A stretch of 36,314 nt of DNA from Fusobacterium sp. Lineage in GTDB: Bacteria; Fusobacteriota; Fusobacteriia; Fusobacteriales; Fusobacteriaceae. A model generated the notes under the pieces. The model did not search any database. It was not told the DNA's origin and saw only the letters and a list, made by a program, of their open reading frames with translations. The stretch lies in assembly GCA_019416865.1 (NCBI GenBank), contig DXWL01000017.1:1-36314 (forward strand), given 5' to 3'. Each line of letters begins with the position of its first letter. Position 1 is the first letter of the stretch. A program made the position numbers and the translations under genes. Shown here piece after piece: positions 16,602 to 23,697 of the stretch.

Positions 16602-17531
16602 ATGAACTTTTTACAAAAAATAAATAACTTTATTTTAAAATATATAAGCTTTATCATAATTATATTTTCTATAACAGCTTTCTTTATTCCTGACAAATTT
16701 TCATGGATGACAAAACACACAGCCTTCTTTTTAGGAGTGGCTATGTTTGGGATGGGAATGACTATAAAAGCAGAAGATTTTAAAAATATTTTATTTCAGC
16801 CAAAATATATTGCAATAGGGTGTATAATTCAATATACAGTAATGCCTTTATCAGCTTGGATGATAGCACATCTGTTTAATCTGAATTCAGAACTTGCTCT
16901 CGGAGTTATTCTTGTAGGGTGTTGCCCTGGAGGAACAGCAAGTAATATAATAACATATATTGCAGATGGAGATGTTCCTTTGTCTGTGGGAATGACTATT
17001 GTTTCCACTCTTCTTGCACCTCTTCTTACTCCGGCACTTGTATATCTTTTAGCTGGAGAATGGGTTGAGGTATCTCTGTTTTTAATGTTTAAATCTATAG
17101 TAAATGTTATTCTTATCCCAATACTGACAGGTCTTATTCTTCGTCAGCTGCTGAAACATTACATTGAAAAAATCTTATATATTATGCCTTTAACATCTGC
17201 TATATCTATTATTCTTATAATTTCTGGAATAATAGGAGCAAATGCTGATAAAATAGCTGCCTGTGGATTATTGGTTCTTGCTGTTGTCATGCTTCACAAC
17301 TTTACCGGAATTGCGGGAGGTCTGATTGCAGCGAAAATTTTTAATCTTGAGTATAAAAAAGCAACTGCTGTTGCCATAGAAGTTGGTATGCAGAATAGTG
17401 GTCTTGCTGTATCACTTGCAGTTACAAATTTTGCCTTAAATCCTTTGGCTACACTGCCGGGAGCTATTTTCAGCGTATGGCATAATATATCAGGCTCAAT
17501 ATTTGCAGGAATCCGTAAAAGAAAATCTTAA
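16602..17531 (+). CDS. panS: BASS family transporter, probable PanS (ketopantoate/pantoate/pantothenate)
   Basis: Bile acid:sodium symporter (BASS) fold protein, 309 aa with about nine to ten hydrophobic helices. Family marks are FFLGVAMFGMGMTIKAEDFK, GVILVGCCPGGTASNIITYIADGDVPLSVGMT, and the second crossover with VAIEVGMQNSGLAVSLA. The stop of panC (16597-16599) nearly touches the ATG at 16602, and a GTG at 16599 would overlap it. PanS of Salmonella, a BASS protein, carries ketopantoate, pantoate and pantothenate. The gene order here supports that substrate, but the specificity is inferred from context. The operon ends at the hairpin at 17559. Confidence 0.85.
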   Translation: MNFLQKINNFILKYISFIIIIFSITAFFIPDKFSWMTKHTAFFLGVAMFGMGMTIKAEDFKNILFQPKYIAIGCIIQYTVMPLSAWMIAHLFNLNSELALGVILVGCCPGGTASNIITYIADGDVPLSVGMTIVSTLLAPLLTPALVYLLAGEWVEVSLFLMFKSIVNVILIPILTGLILRQLLKHYIEKILYIMPLTSAISIILIISGIIGANADKIAACGLLVLAVVMLHNFTGIAGGLIAAKIFNLEYKKATAVAIEVGMQNSGLAVSLAVTNFALNPLATLPGAIFSVWHNISGSIFAGIRKRKS

Positions 17532-17558
17532 AATTTAAAACATGATTATTGACAAAAG

Positions 17559-17591
17559 TATATCAGCAGTATCTTGTATACTGCTGATATA
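17559..17591 (+). terminator. Hairpin terminator after the pan operon
   Basis: Perfect 14-bp stem TATATCAGCAGTAT (17559-17572), 5-base loop, ATACTGCTGATATA (17578-17591). The following T-run is interrupted (TGTGAGCGTTTTATT). Confidence 0.7.
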
Positions 17592-17889
17592 TGTGAGCGT
17601 TTTATTCTTATCTAAAAATTTTAAATCATTTTAACTACTTTTTATTAAAATTCAATTTTTTTATTATTTTCCAAATTAATACTAGAAAAAATTTATTATC
17701 TGTTCATATTTATCCATTTAAATTTTTATATCAATAAAAATTATTTTTAATATGCAATTTTTCATATTGTATGATGACATATTTTATTTTATAAAAAAAC
17801 ATTTTAAAATAATAATTGACAAAATTGCAAGTTAATGAAACAATATAAGAAGAGGTTGTGGTATAAAACATTTAAGGAGGATTTTTAAT
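17592..17889 (+). promoter_or_regulatory. AT-rich upstream region and promoter of the fucO-like gene
   Basis: No gene is seen. TTGACA at 17816-17821 is a good -35; CAATAT at 17841-17846 could serve as a loose -10. An alternative extended -10, TGGTATAAA, lies at 17859-17867. AAGGAGG at about 17874-17880 is the ribosome site. Confidence 0.5.
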
Positions 17890-19038
17890 ATGGCAAACAG
17901 ATTTGTACTAAACAAAATTTCTTACCATGGAAAAGGAGCAATAGCTCACATCAGAGAGGAAGTAGAAGCAAGAGAGCTTAAAAAAGCTTTCATATGTTCT
18001 GACCCTGATCTAATAAAATTCAATGTTACTAAAAAAGTTACAGATATATTAGATGAAGCAGGACTTGCTTACGAAATATACAGCAACATAAAAGCAAACC
18101 CAACAATAGAAAATGTACAAGCAGGAGTAGAAGCATTTAAAAAATCAGGAGCTGACTACATAATAGCAATTGGAGGAGGTTCTTCAATAGATACAGCAAA
18201 AGCTGTTGGAATTATTGTAACTAACCCAGAATTTGCAGATGTAAGAAGTCTTGAAGGTGTAGCACCAACTAAAAACGATGCAGTTCTTACAATAGCAGTA
18301 CCTACTACAGCTGGAACAGCAGCAGAAGTAACAATAAACTATGTAATAACAGACGTAGAAAACAGCAGAAAAATGGTATGTGTAGATACTCACGATATTC
18401 CATTAATCGCTGTTGTTGACCCAGATATGATGTCATCTATGCCTAAAGGACTTACAGCTGCAACAGGAATGGACGCTCTTACTCACGCAATAGAAGGATA
18501 TATTACAAAAGGAGCTTGGGAACTTTCAGATATGTTCCACTTAAAAGCAATAGAACTTATCTCTAAATCTTTAAGAGGTGCAGTAGAAAATACAACAGAA
18601 GGAAGAGAAGGAATGGCTCTTGGACAATATGTAGCAGGAATGGGATTCTCTAATGTTGGACTTGGAATAGTTCACTCAATGGCTCACCCTCTTGGAGCAT
18701 TCTATGATACTCCACACGGAATAGCAAATGCTATAATTCTTCCAACAGTAATGGAATACAATGCTGAAAGCACAGGAGAAAAATATAGAGAAATAGCAAG
18801 AGCTATGGGAGTAGAAGGTGTAGACAGCATGACTCAAGAAGAATACAGAAGAGCAGCTATCGATGCAGTTAAAAAATTATCAGAAGATGTAGGAATAGCT
18901 CCTAACTTAGTAGGAATAGTAAAAGAGGAAGATATTCCAGCACTAGCACAATCAGCATTTGATGATGCTTGTCGTCCAGGAAATCCAAAAGATACATCTG
19001 TTGAAGATATAACAGCTCTTTACAAATCACTTATCTAA
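17890..19038 (+). CDS. fucO: Iron-containing alcohol dehydrogenase, lactaldehyde reductase-like
   Basis: Cytosolic group III alcohol dehydrogenase. Close in text to E. coli FucO, which reduces L-lactaldehyde to 1,2-propanediol with NADH. Shared blocks include NPEFADVRSLEG, PTTAGTAAEVTINYVITD, DALTHAIEGYIT, MALGQYVAGMGFSNVGLG and AHPLGAFYDTPHG. The metal ligands Asp195, His199, His262 and His276 are all in place; the dinucleotide loop is GGGSSIDTAKA. At 382 aa it has the family length. No fucose or rhamnose catabolic genes lie alongside, so the in vivo substrate could be another short aldehyde. It is a single-gene unit between its own promoter region and a terminator. Confidence 0.93.
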   Translation: MANRFVLNKISYHGKGAIAHIREEVEARELKKAFICSDPDLIKFNVTKKVTDILDEAGLAYEIYSNIKANPTIENVQAGVEAFKKSGADYIIAIGGGSSIDTAKAVGIIVTNPEFADVRSLEGVAPTKNDAVLTIAVPTTAGTAAEVTINYVITDVENSRKMVCVDTHDIPLIAVVDPDMMSSMPKGLTAATGMDALTHAIEGYITKGAWELSDMFHLKAIELISKSLRGAVENTTEGREGMALGQYVAGMGFSNVGLGIVHSMAHPLGAFYDTPHGIANAIILPTVMEYNAESTGEKYREIARAMGVEGVDSMTQEEYRRAAIDAVKKLSEDVGIAPNLVGIVKEEDIPALAQSAFDDACRPGNPKDTSVEDITALYKSLI

Positions 19039-19060
19039 TAAAATATATTTTTAAATAGGA

Positions 19061-19101
19061 AAAGGATTGCATAAGGGAATATTTCCCTGCAATCCTTTTT
19101 G
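19061..19101 (+). terminator. Terminator after fucO
   Basis: Stem AAAGGATTGCA (19061-19071) and TGCAATCCTTT (19088-19098), with an inner AGGGAA/TTCCCT pairing, then a T-run. Confidence 0.85.
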
Positions 19102-19118
19102 TTTTATCATTCTAAATG

Positions 19119-19127
19119 TGGTATAAT
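19119..19127 (+). promoter_or_regulatory. Extended -10 promoter of the Nudix gene
   Basis: TGGTATAAT: extended TG plus TATAAT at 19122-19127, 35 bases before the ATG. Confidence 0.6.
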
Positions 19128-19161
19128 AACCTTAGTGAATAAAAGCTAATGGAGGCATATT

Positions 19162-19662
19162 ATGGAAGAATTTAAATTTTTAAATCCTAAAAAAATGATC
19201 CATCCAAAAAATGGAATGGTGTTGGAATATTTAGATAAACAAAGTGCAATAGCTGCTCTTATAATATCACATGATGGAACAAAGGGATATTTTGTTACAC
19301 AGTTTAGACCTGGGCTTAACAAAGAGGCTCTTGAAGTTGTAGCAGGGCTTATTGATCCAGGAGAAGTTCCTATTGAAACTCTTTACAGAGAGGTATCTGA
19401 AGAAGCAGGTTATAATAAAGAAGATTATGATATAATTTATGAGGAAAAACAGCCCCTTGCAATATCTCCAGGATATACAGCAGAAAGACTTAGCTGCTAC
19501 ATCTTAAAACTTAAAGATGACAGCATTGAGCAAAAACCACTTCATCTTGATGAGGGGGAAGATCTTACAGGAAAATGGTATGATTTGAACGAAGCTTTGG
19601 AATTGTCATGTGATTTTAAAACTCATTTTTTAATAAGAGTTTATCAGCTGATATCAAAATAA
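19162..19662 (+). CDS. Nudix hydrolase, ADP-ribose pyrophosphatase-like
   Basis: Cleaves nucleoside diphosphates linked to another moiety. The full Nudix box lies at residues 62-84: Gly62, Glu68, Arg76-Glu77, Glu80-Glu81 and Gly83 (GLIDPGE, then YREVSEEAGY). The domain layout, with an N-terminal strand region (GMVLEYLDKQSAIAALII) and QFRPGLNKEALEVVAG ahead of the box, resembles ADP-ribose pyrophosphatases (NudF). At 166 aa it is a bit shorter than NudF. RBS GGAGG is at 19151. The YgjP-like gene starts 18 bases behind, suggesting a two-gene unit. Confidence 0.9.
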   Translation: MEEFKFLNPKKMIHPKNGMVLEYLDKQSAIAALIISHDGTKGYFVTQFRPGLNKEALEVVAGLIDPGEVPIETLYREVSEEAGYNKEDYDIIYEEKQPLAISPGYTAERLSCYILKLKDDSIEQKPLHLDEGEDLTGKWYDLNEALELSCDFKTHFLIRVYQLISK

Positions 19663-19680
19663 TAAGAAAGCAAAAATTGT

Positions 19681-20322
19681 ATGAATATTGAGATAGTAAA
19701 AAAATCTGTAAAAAATATCACTCTCAGAATATATCCTGACGGGAGAATAAGACTCACTGCTCCCAAAAGGGCAGGAGATGAGTATATAAAATATTTTATA
19801 GAAAAAAAACGCCCTTGGATTGAAAAAAAATTAAAAGAGATAAATGAGAGGAAACCAAAAGAGATTTTATATAATACAGGGGAAAAAATATATTTTCTTG
19901 GAAAAGAATATAATTTTATTTTGGAAGAAAGTACAAACAACTGTATTGAAAAAAATGATTCTTCTATTATACTTTATACAAGTTTCCCAAATAATTATGA
20001 AGCAAAACATAAAATAGTGAATGTTTGGTATAGGGAAAAATCAAAAGAGATATTTGTTCCTATATTAGAAAAATATTTGGGACTTACAGGAAAAAGTATT
20101 GAGAAACTAACAATAAAAACTTTAAAAAGAAACTGGGGATCTTGTAATTACAGAAAGCGACATATAAATCTTAATTCTGAAATGTTAAAAAAGGATATAA
20201 GGTTTATAGAGTATGTAATTCTTCATGAGGTGGCTCATCTTGAACACCCAAATCACAGTAAATCTTTTTATAATTATGTGGCACAGTATATGCCAGATTG
20301 GAAAGAAAGAAAAAATCTATAA
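19681..20322 (+). CDS. YgjP-like (DUF45) zinc metallopeptidase
   Basis: 213-aa protein of the YgjP/DUF45 (SprT-like) metallopeptidase family. The zinc motif HEVAH is in VILHEVAHLEHPNHSKSFYNYV, with the third ligand probably the following His in NHSKSF. Upstream family marks are IRLTAPKRAGDEYIKYFIEKKRPWIEKKL and KRNWGSCNYRKRHINLNSEM. The RBS (AAGAAAG) is weak and the start follows the Nudix stop by 18 bases, so translational coupling is likely. Related genes often sit with restriction systems or alone. No partner is seen here, and the substrate is unknown. Confidence 0.88.
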   Translation: MNIEIVKKSVKNITLRIYPDGRIRLTAPKRAGDEYIKYFIEKKRPWIEKKLKEINERKPKEILYNTGEKIYFLGKEYNFILEESTNNCIEKNDSSIILYTSFPNNYEAKHKIVNVWYREKSKEIFVPILEKYLGLTGKSIEKLTIKTLKRNWGSCNYRKRHINLNSEMLKKDIRFIEYVILHEVAHLEHPNHSKSFYNYVAQYMPDWKERKNL

Positions 20323-20391
20323 AAATATAGACTATTAAGTCAAAAAATATGTCTTATAAGATGTGGATAAAAATCTAACGGAGGCAGAAAA

Positions 20392-21162
20392 ATGGAAAAA
20401 GATATATTTGGATTAAAAGGAAAAACTGCTGTTATAACAGGAGCAGGAAACGGAATAGGAAAAGCTGCAGCACTTATCTTAGCCCAGCATGGAGTAAATG
20501 TTATCTGTGGAGATTTGCATCTTGAAACAGCACAAGCTACAGCAAAAGAGGCAGAACAATTTGGAGTGAAAGCTGTAGGACTTCAGTGTGATGTAACTGT
20601 GGAAAAAGATATGGAAAATTTTGTTAAACAGGGAGCAGATATAATGGGAGGAATAAATATCCTTGTAAATAATGCAGGAGGAGGCGGAGGAGGAAGAGAA
20701 AAATTTGATACTCTTTCTCTTGGATATATTGAAAAAATTTATAAATTAAATGTATTCAGTATTTATAAAATGTCCCAACTATGTATTCCTTATATGAACG
20801 AAGATAAATATGGTTCAATTATAAATATCAGCTCAATGGCTGGACAAATGACATCACATAATATGAGTGTATATGGAAGCTCGAAAGCTGCTATAAATCA
20901 GCTTACAAAATATATGGCTGTAGATTTAGGGCCTCATATAAGAGTAAATGCTATAGCTCCAGGGGCTATAAAAACTGATGCACTGAAATCAGTTCTTACA
21001 AAAGAGATGGAAGAGAAGATGCTTGTAAATACCCCTTTAAAAGTATTGGGAGAAACAGAAGATATAGCTAATATGATACTTTATTTTGCAAGTCCTCTTT
21101 CAAAATGGATAAGCGGACAAATAATAGCAGTAAATGGCGGAGGAGTTCAAAGCTTAGAATAA
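20392..21162 (+). CDS. hdhA: Short-chain dehydrogenase, 7-alpha-hydroxysteroid dehydrogenase-like
   Basis: 256-aa classical SDR very similar to E. coli HdhA, which oxidises the 7-alpha-hydroxyl of bile acids. Shared blocks: ITGAGNGIGK, the Gly-rich NNAGGGGGG, LNVFSIYKMSQL, IRVNAIAPGAIKTDALKSVLT, and the C-terminal SGQIIAVNGGGVQSLE. Catalytic residues are Asn120, Ser148, Tyr161 and Lys165. Asp41 after the second strand suggests NAD rather than NADP preference. RBS GGAGG precedes the ATG. It is an isolated gene closed by the terminator at 21177. A different hydroxy substrate, as in FabG-like SDRs, cannot be excluded, but the match to HdhA extends beyond the fold motifs. Confidence 0.82.
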   Translation: MEKDIFGLKGKTAVITGAGNGIGKAAALILAQHGVNVICGDLHLETAQATAKEAEQFGVKAVGLQCDVTVEKDMENFVKQGADIMGGINILVNNAGGGGGGREKFDTLSLGYIEKIYKLNVFSIYKMSQLCIPYMNEDKYGSIINISSMAGQMTSHNMSVYGSSKAAINQLTKYMAVDLGPHIRVNAIAPGAIKTDALKSVLTKEMEEKMLVNTPLKVLGETEDIANMILYFASPLSKWISGQIIAVNGGGVQSLE

Positions 21163-21176
21163 CAAATCAAAAAAAT

Positions 21177-21205
21177 AAAAAGGGACGCCGCGTCCCTTTT
21201 TATTT
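21177..21205 (+). terminator. Terminator after the SDR gene
   Basis: Stem AAAAAGGGACG (21177-21187), loop CCG, CGTCCCTTTTT (21191-21201). The core GGGACGCCGCGTCCC is identical to that of the terminator at 22084. Confidence 0.88.
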
Positions 21206-21230
21206 TGATGAAATATTATGAATAAGTTGT

Positions 21231-21382
21231 AAGAATAAAATTTTCTAAGAAAAAATAGTTTTTATTTATATTGTTCACTTCATAAAAATGATAAACTCAC
21301 TTTGTTCAAACATATCATTTTTTAGCGTTCAGTTCACTGCATAAATTACGAAACAATTTTTAATATCGAAAATTTTATTCTT
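21231..21382. repeat. 152-bp structured intergenic element with 15-bp terminal inverted repeats
   Basis: Ends are perfect inverted repeats, AAGAATAAAATTTTC (21231-21245) and GAAAATTTTATTCTT (21368-21382). Inside are a 10-bp stem (AAAAATGATA 21284-21293, TATCATTTTT 21313-21322) and a direct repeat GTTCACTTCATAAA (21273-21286)/GTTCACTGCATAAA (21332-21345). No coding frame. The left end resembles 8011-8030. It is compatible with a MITE-like repeat or a structured RNA leader of the following gene. Confidence 0.5.
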
Positions 21383-21421
21383 ATACTGATATATAAATTT
21401 TTTAAAAATAGGGAGAGAAAA

Positions 21422-22084
21422 ATGGTAGATATAAAAATTGATGAAAAAATTAAAAAAATTTTACCTGATTTTGTATTGGGATATATTAAAGGAGAGGTAA
21501 ATACAAAACCTTCTGATGAAGGTCTTATATCAGAGATGAAGAAACTTGAAACAGAAATAACAGAAAATATGAAGCTTGAAGATATAGTAAAAAATAAAAA
21601 TATTATAGCAGGAAGAGAGGCTTATAAAGCTTTGGGGAAAAGTCCAAGTAAATACAGAACATCTTCAGAAGCACTTTTAAGAAGAATTGTGCAGGGGAAA
21701 GGGCTTTATTATGTAAATAATATTGTAGATATTAATAATATTCTTTCTCTAAAAACTTGCTCTTCATGTGGAAGTTATGATTTAGATAAAATAAATTTTC
21801 CTATATATTTTTCAGTGGGAGAACAGGGAGAAACTTATAAAGGAATAGGAAAGGATATGATAAATATAGAAAATCTTCCTGTATTCAGAGATAGAGAGGG
21901 AGCTTTTGGAAGTCCTACCAGCGACAGTGAAAGAGGAATGATAACAGAGGATAGTAAAAATATTGTTATGTGTGTATTTTCCTTTGGAGGAGAAGAGGGA
22001 GTTGCAGATGAACTTAAGAAAGCAGAAATTCTTTTAAAAGAGTATGGAGATTTAAAAAATTATGAAACAGGAATTATAAGATAA
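21422..22084 (+). CDS. B3/4 domain protein (PheT-like tRNA-binding fold)
   Basis: 220-aa stand-alone B3/4 domain, as in the beta subunit of phenylalanyl-tRNA synthetase where it contributes to editing. Recognisable blocks are AGREAYKALGKSPSKYRTSSEALLRRIVQGKGLYYVNNIVDINNILSLKT, the FPIYFSVG region, and the end NIVMCVFSFGGEEGVADELKKA. RBS GGGAGAG lies before the ATG. Its role is not established; trans-editing of mischarged tRNA is a common suggestion for such stand-alone domains. It lies downstream of the structured element and is convergent with the ArnT-like gene. Codon use is like the neighbours. Confidence 0.85.
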   Translation: MVDIKIDEKIKKILPDFVLGYIKGEVNTKPSDEGLISEMKKLETEITENMKLEDIVKNKNIIAGREAYKALGKSPSKYRTSSEALLRRIVQGKGLYYVNNIVDINNILSLKTCSSCGSYDLDKINFPIYFSVGEQGETYKGIGKDMINIENLPVFRDREGAFGSPTSDSERGMITEDSKNIVMCVFSFGGEEGVADELKKAEILLKEYGDLKNYETGIIR

Positions 22085-22112
22085 AAGAGAGGGACGCCGC
22101 GTCCCTCTCTTT
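22084..22112. terminator. Bidirectional terminator between the B3/4 and ArnT-like genes
   Basis: Perfect 13-bp stem AAAGAGAGGGACG (22084-22096), loop CCG, CGTCCCTCTCTTT (22100-22112). It overlaps the stop codons of both convergent genes. Confidence 0.88.
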
Positions 22113-23607
22113 ATTTTGTAAAATATACAGAGTAATTTTTATTTTCATATTTTAATTGCAATGTAGGTACATTTTCCAAATCGTTTTTATATTTTTTTCT
22201 TGAAACTATTACTGTATTTTTATATTTTCCAAAATTATTTATAAGCTCATCTCTATCCTCTATTAATAAAATAGGATTTTTTAGTTCACTTTCCATATTT
22301 ATAAAATCAGAAAATCTATAACCTACAGGCTCTCTTTTTGAAACTTCTATTATTTTTTTCACAGGTTTCAGAGTAAAATTTTCATTGTATATTTCTGTAA
22401 ATTTTCCCATTATAATAAAGAAAATAATTACAGAGTAGGATACAGAAGTTAATTTTTTTATAGATTCATTCTCTCTGTTAAATATTTTATTAAAAAATAC
22501 AGGGAAAATAAGGGAGAATATAGAAATCTTTACAGCAGTTTTCCCAAATGAAGTTTCTTTTACTCTCATAAAAAAAGAGCAGATAATAACAGCCATTCCG
22601 GGAAAAAGAGGAAGAAGATATATTTCAAGTTTTCCACTGGCACATGATAAAAGCAGAAAAGGAAAAATTACCCATGAGAATCCAATTTTTTCTAAAGGAC
22701 TCCAATTTTTAAAAGATTTTATATTTTTCAAATAATATATAATTCCTCCAAAAAGAAAAATCTCATAAGGAAATATAAGCAGAGGAAGTTTTGTAATATA
22801 GTAATAAAAAGGCTGAATGTGAGCTTTTGATTTGACAATCCTTCCTAAAGTTTCCTGCCCCAGCATAAGAGAGATATAATTTTTTCCATCAGGGAAAAAA
22901 GAGATTGAAAATATCCACAGAGCAGTGAGAAAGATAATAAGACAAATTCCATTTATAAAATGAATCTCTTTAAAAAATTTTATATTCTTTTCCAAAAATA
23001 AAAAAGCAATCATAACAGATATAGGGATAACAAATCCTCCTGTCCCCTTTGTAAAGATTCCTAAAAATATAAAAACATAAAGCATAAAAATGTTTAAAAA
23101 AGATTTTTGATAAAATTCATAATATAGGCTGAAAAAATGTGAGAGAGCCATAAAAATAAAAGATCCCATAAGCATATCCATTCTTAAAAAAATAGATGTT
23201 CCTATAAAAAAAGGAATTGTAGACAGGATAAGAGAGATTATAAATCCTGTACTCTCATCTTTAATTTTTGAAAAAAGACTGTATCCCATAATAGTGATAA
23301 GATACGAAGGAAGAGTGCTTCCTAAAAATACTGCCCAAGGAAAAAAATTATCACCAAAATATTTTTTCACATTTGCAAGAAGCCAAAAATAAAGAGGCGG
23401 TTTATCAGGATACAGCTCAGTAAAATATTTTAAAATCAGATAATTTTTACTCTGTATCATATTATCAGCTACAATAAAATATTTAATTTCATTTCTTATA
23501 TCTGGATATCTAGTGAGAATAATAGAGGTACATACCAAAATATAAATAAGAGTGAGTTTAATAAAATTTTTATAAGAGATATGGTGTCCATATTTAATGT
23601 AGTCCAT
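22111..23607 (-). CDS. ArnT-like glycosyltransferase (GT39/GT83 family)
   Basis: 498-aa integral membrane protein with about 12 helices. It resembles the ArnT/PMT superfamily, which moves a sugar from a polyprenyl phosphate onto lipid A, core or protein on the periplasmic face. The first periplasmic loop carries the family pattern: Glu in RNEIKYFIVADNM, then the DKPPLYFWLLA block. A later SGKLEIYLLPLFPG matches the SKLPxYxLPLFP segment of ArnT. The start MDYIKYGHH is set by AAGGAGG (23617-23623); an ATG eleven codons upstream is less likely. It is third in the minus-strand operon after the response regulator and kinase. Its ribosome site lies in a predicted hairpin (23611-23651). GalA or aminoarabinose are the candidate sugars. 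Confidence 0.82.
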   Translation of the reverse strand: MDYIKYGHHISYKNFIKLTLIYILVCTSIILTRYPDIRNEIKYFIVADNMIQSKNYLILKYFTELYPDKPPLYFWLLANVKKYFGDNFFPWAVFLGSTLPSYLITIMGYSLFSKIKDESTGFIISLILSTIPFFIGTSIFLRMDMLMGSFIFMALSHFFSLYYEFYQKSFLNIFMLYVFIFLGIFTKGTGGFVIPISVMIAFLFLEKNIKFFKEIHFINGICLIIFLTALWIFSISFFPDGKNYISLMLGQETLGRIVKSKAHIQPFYYYITKLPLLIFPYEIFLFGGIIYYLKNIKSFKNWSPLEKIGFSWVIFPFLLLSCASGKLEIYLLPLFPGMAVIICSFFMRVKETSFGKTAVKISIFSLIFPVFFNKIFNRENESIKKLTSVSYSVIIFFIIMGKFTEIYNENFTLKPVKKIIEVSKREPVGYRFSDFINMESELKNPILLIEDRDELINNFGKYKNTVIVSRKKYKNDLENVPTLQLKYENKNYSVYFTK

Positions 23608-23610
23608 AAA

Positions 23611-23651
23611 AATAATCCTCCTTGAATTTTCAATTATCAAAGAGGATTATT
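23611..23651 (-). promoter_or_regulatory. RBS-sequestering hairpin upstream of the ArnT-like gene
   Basis: In the minus-strand transcript AATAATCCTC (23651-23642) pairs perfectly with GAGGATTATT (23620-23611). The stem can extend by two pairs after one mismatch. The 3' arm contains GGAGG, the ribosome site of the ArnT-like gene. Folding would lower its translation relative to the two-component genes upstream. Confidence 0.55.
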
Positions 23652-23697
23652 TCATATAAAAGTTAAAATTAAATTAAGAAAATAGATAAAAAATTTT

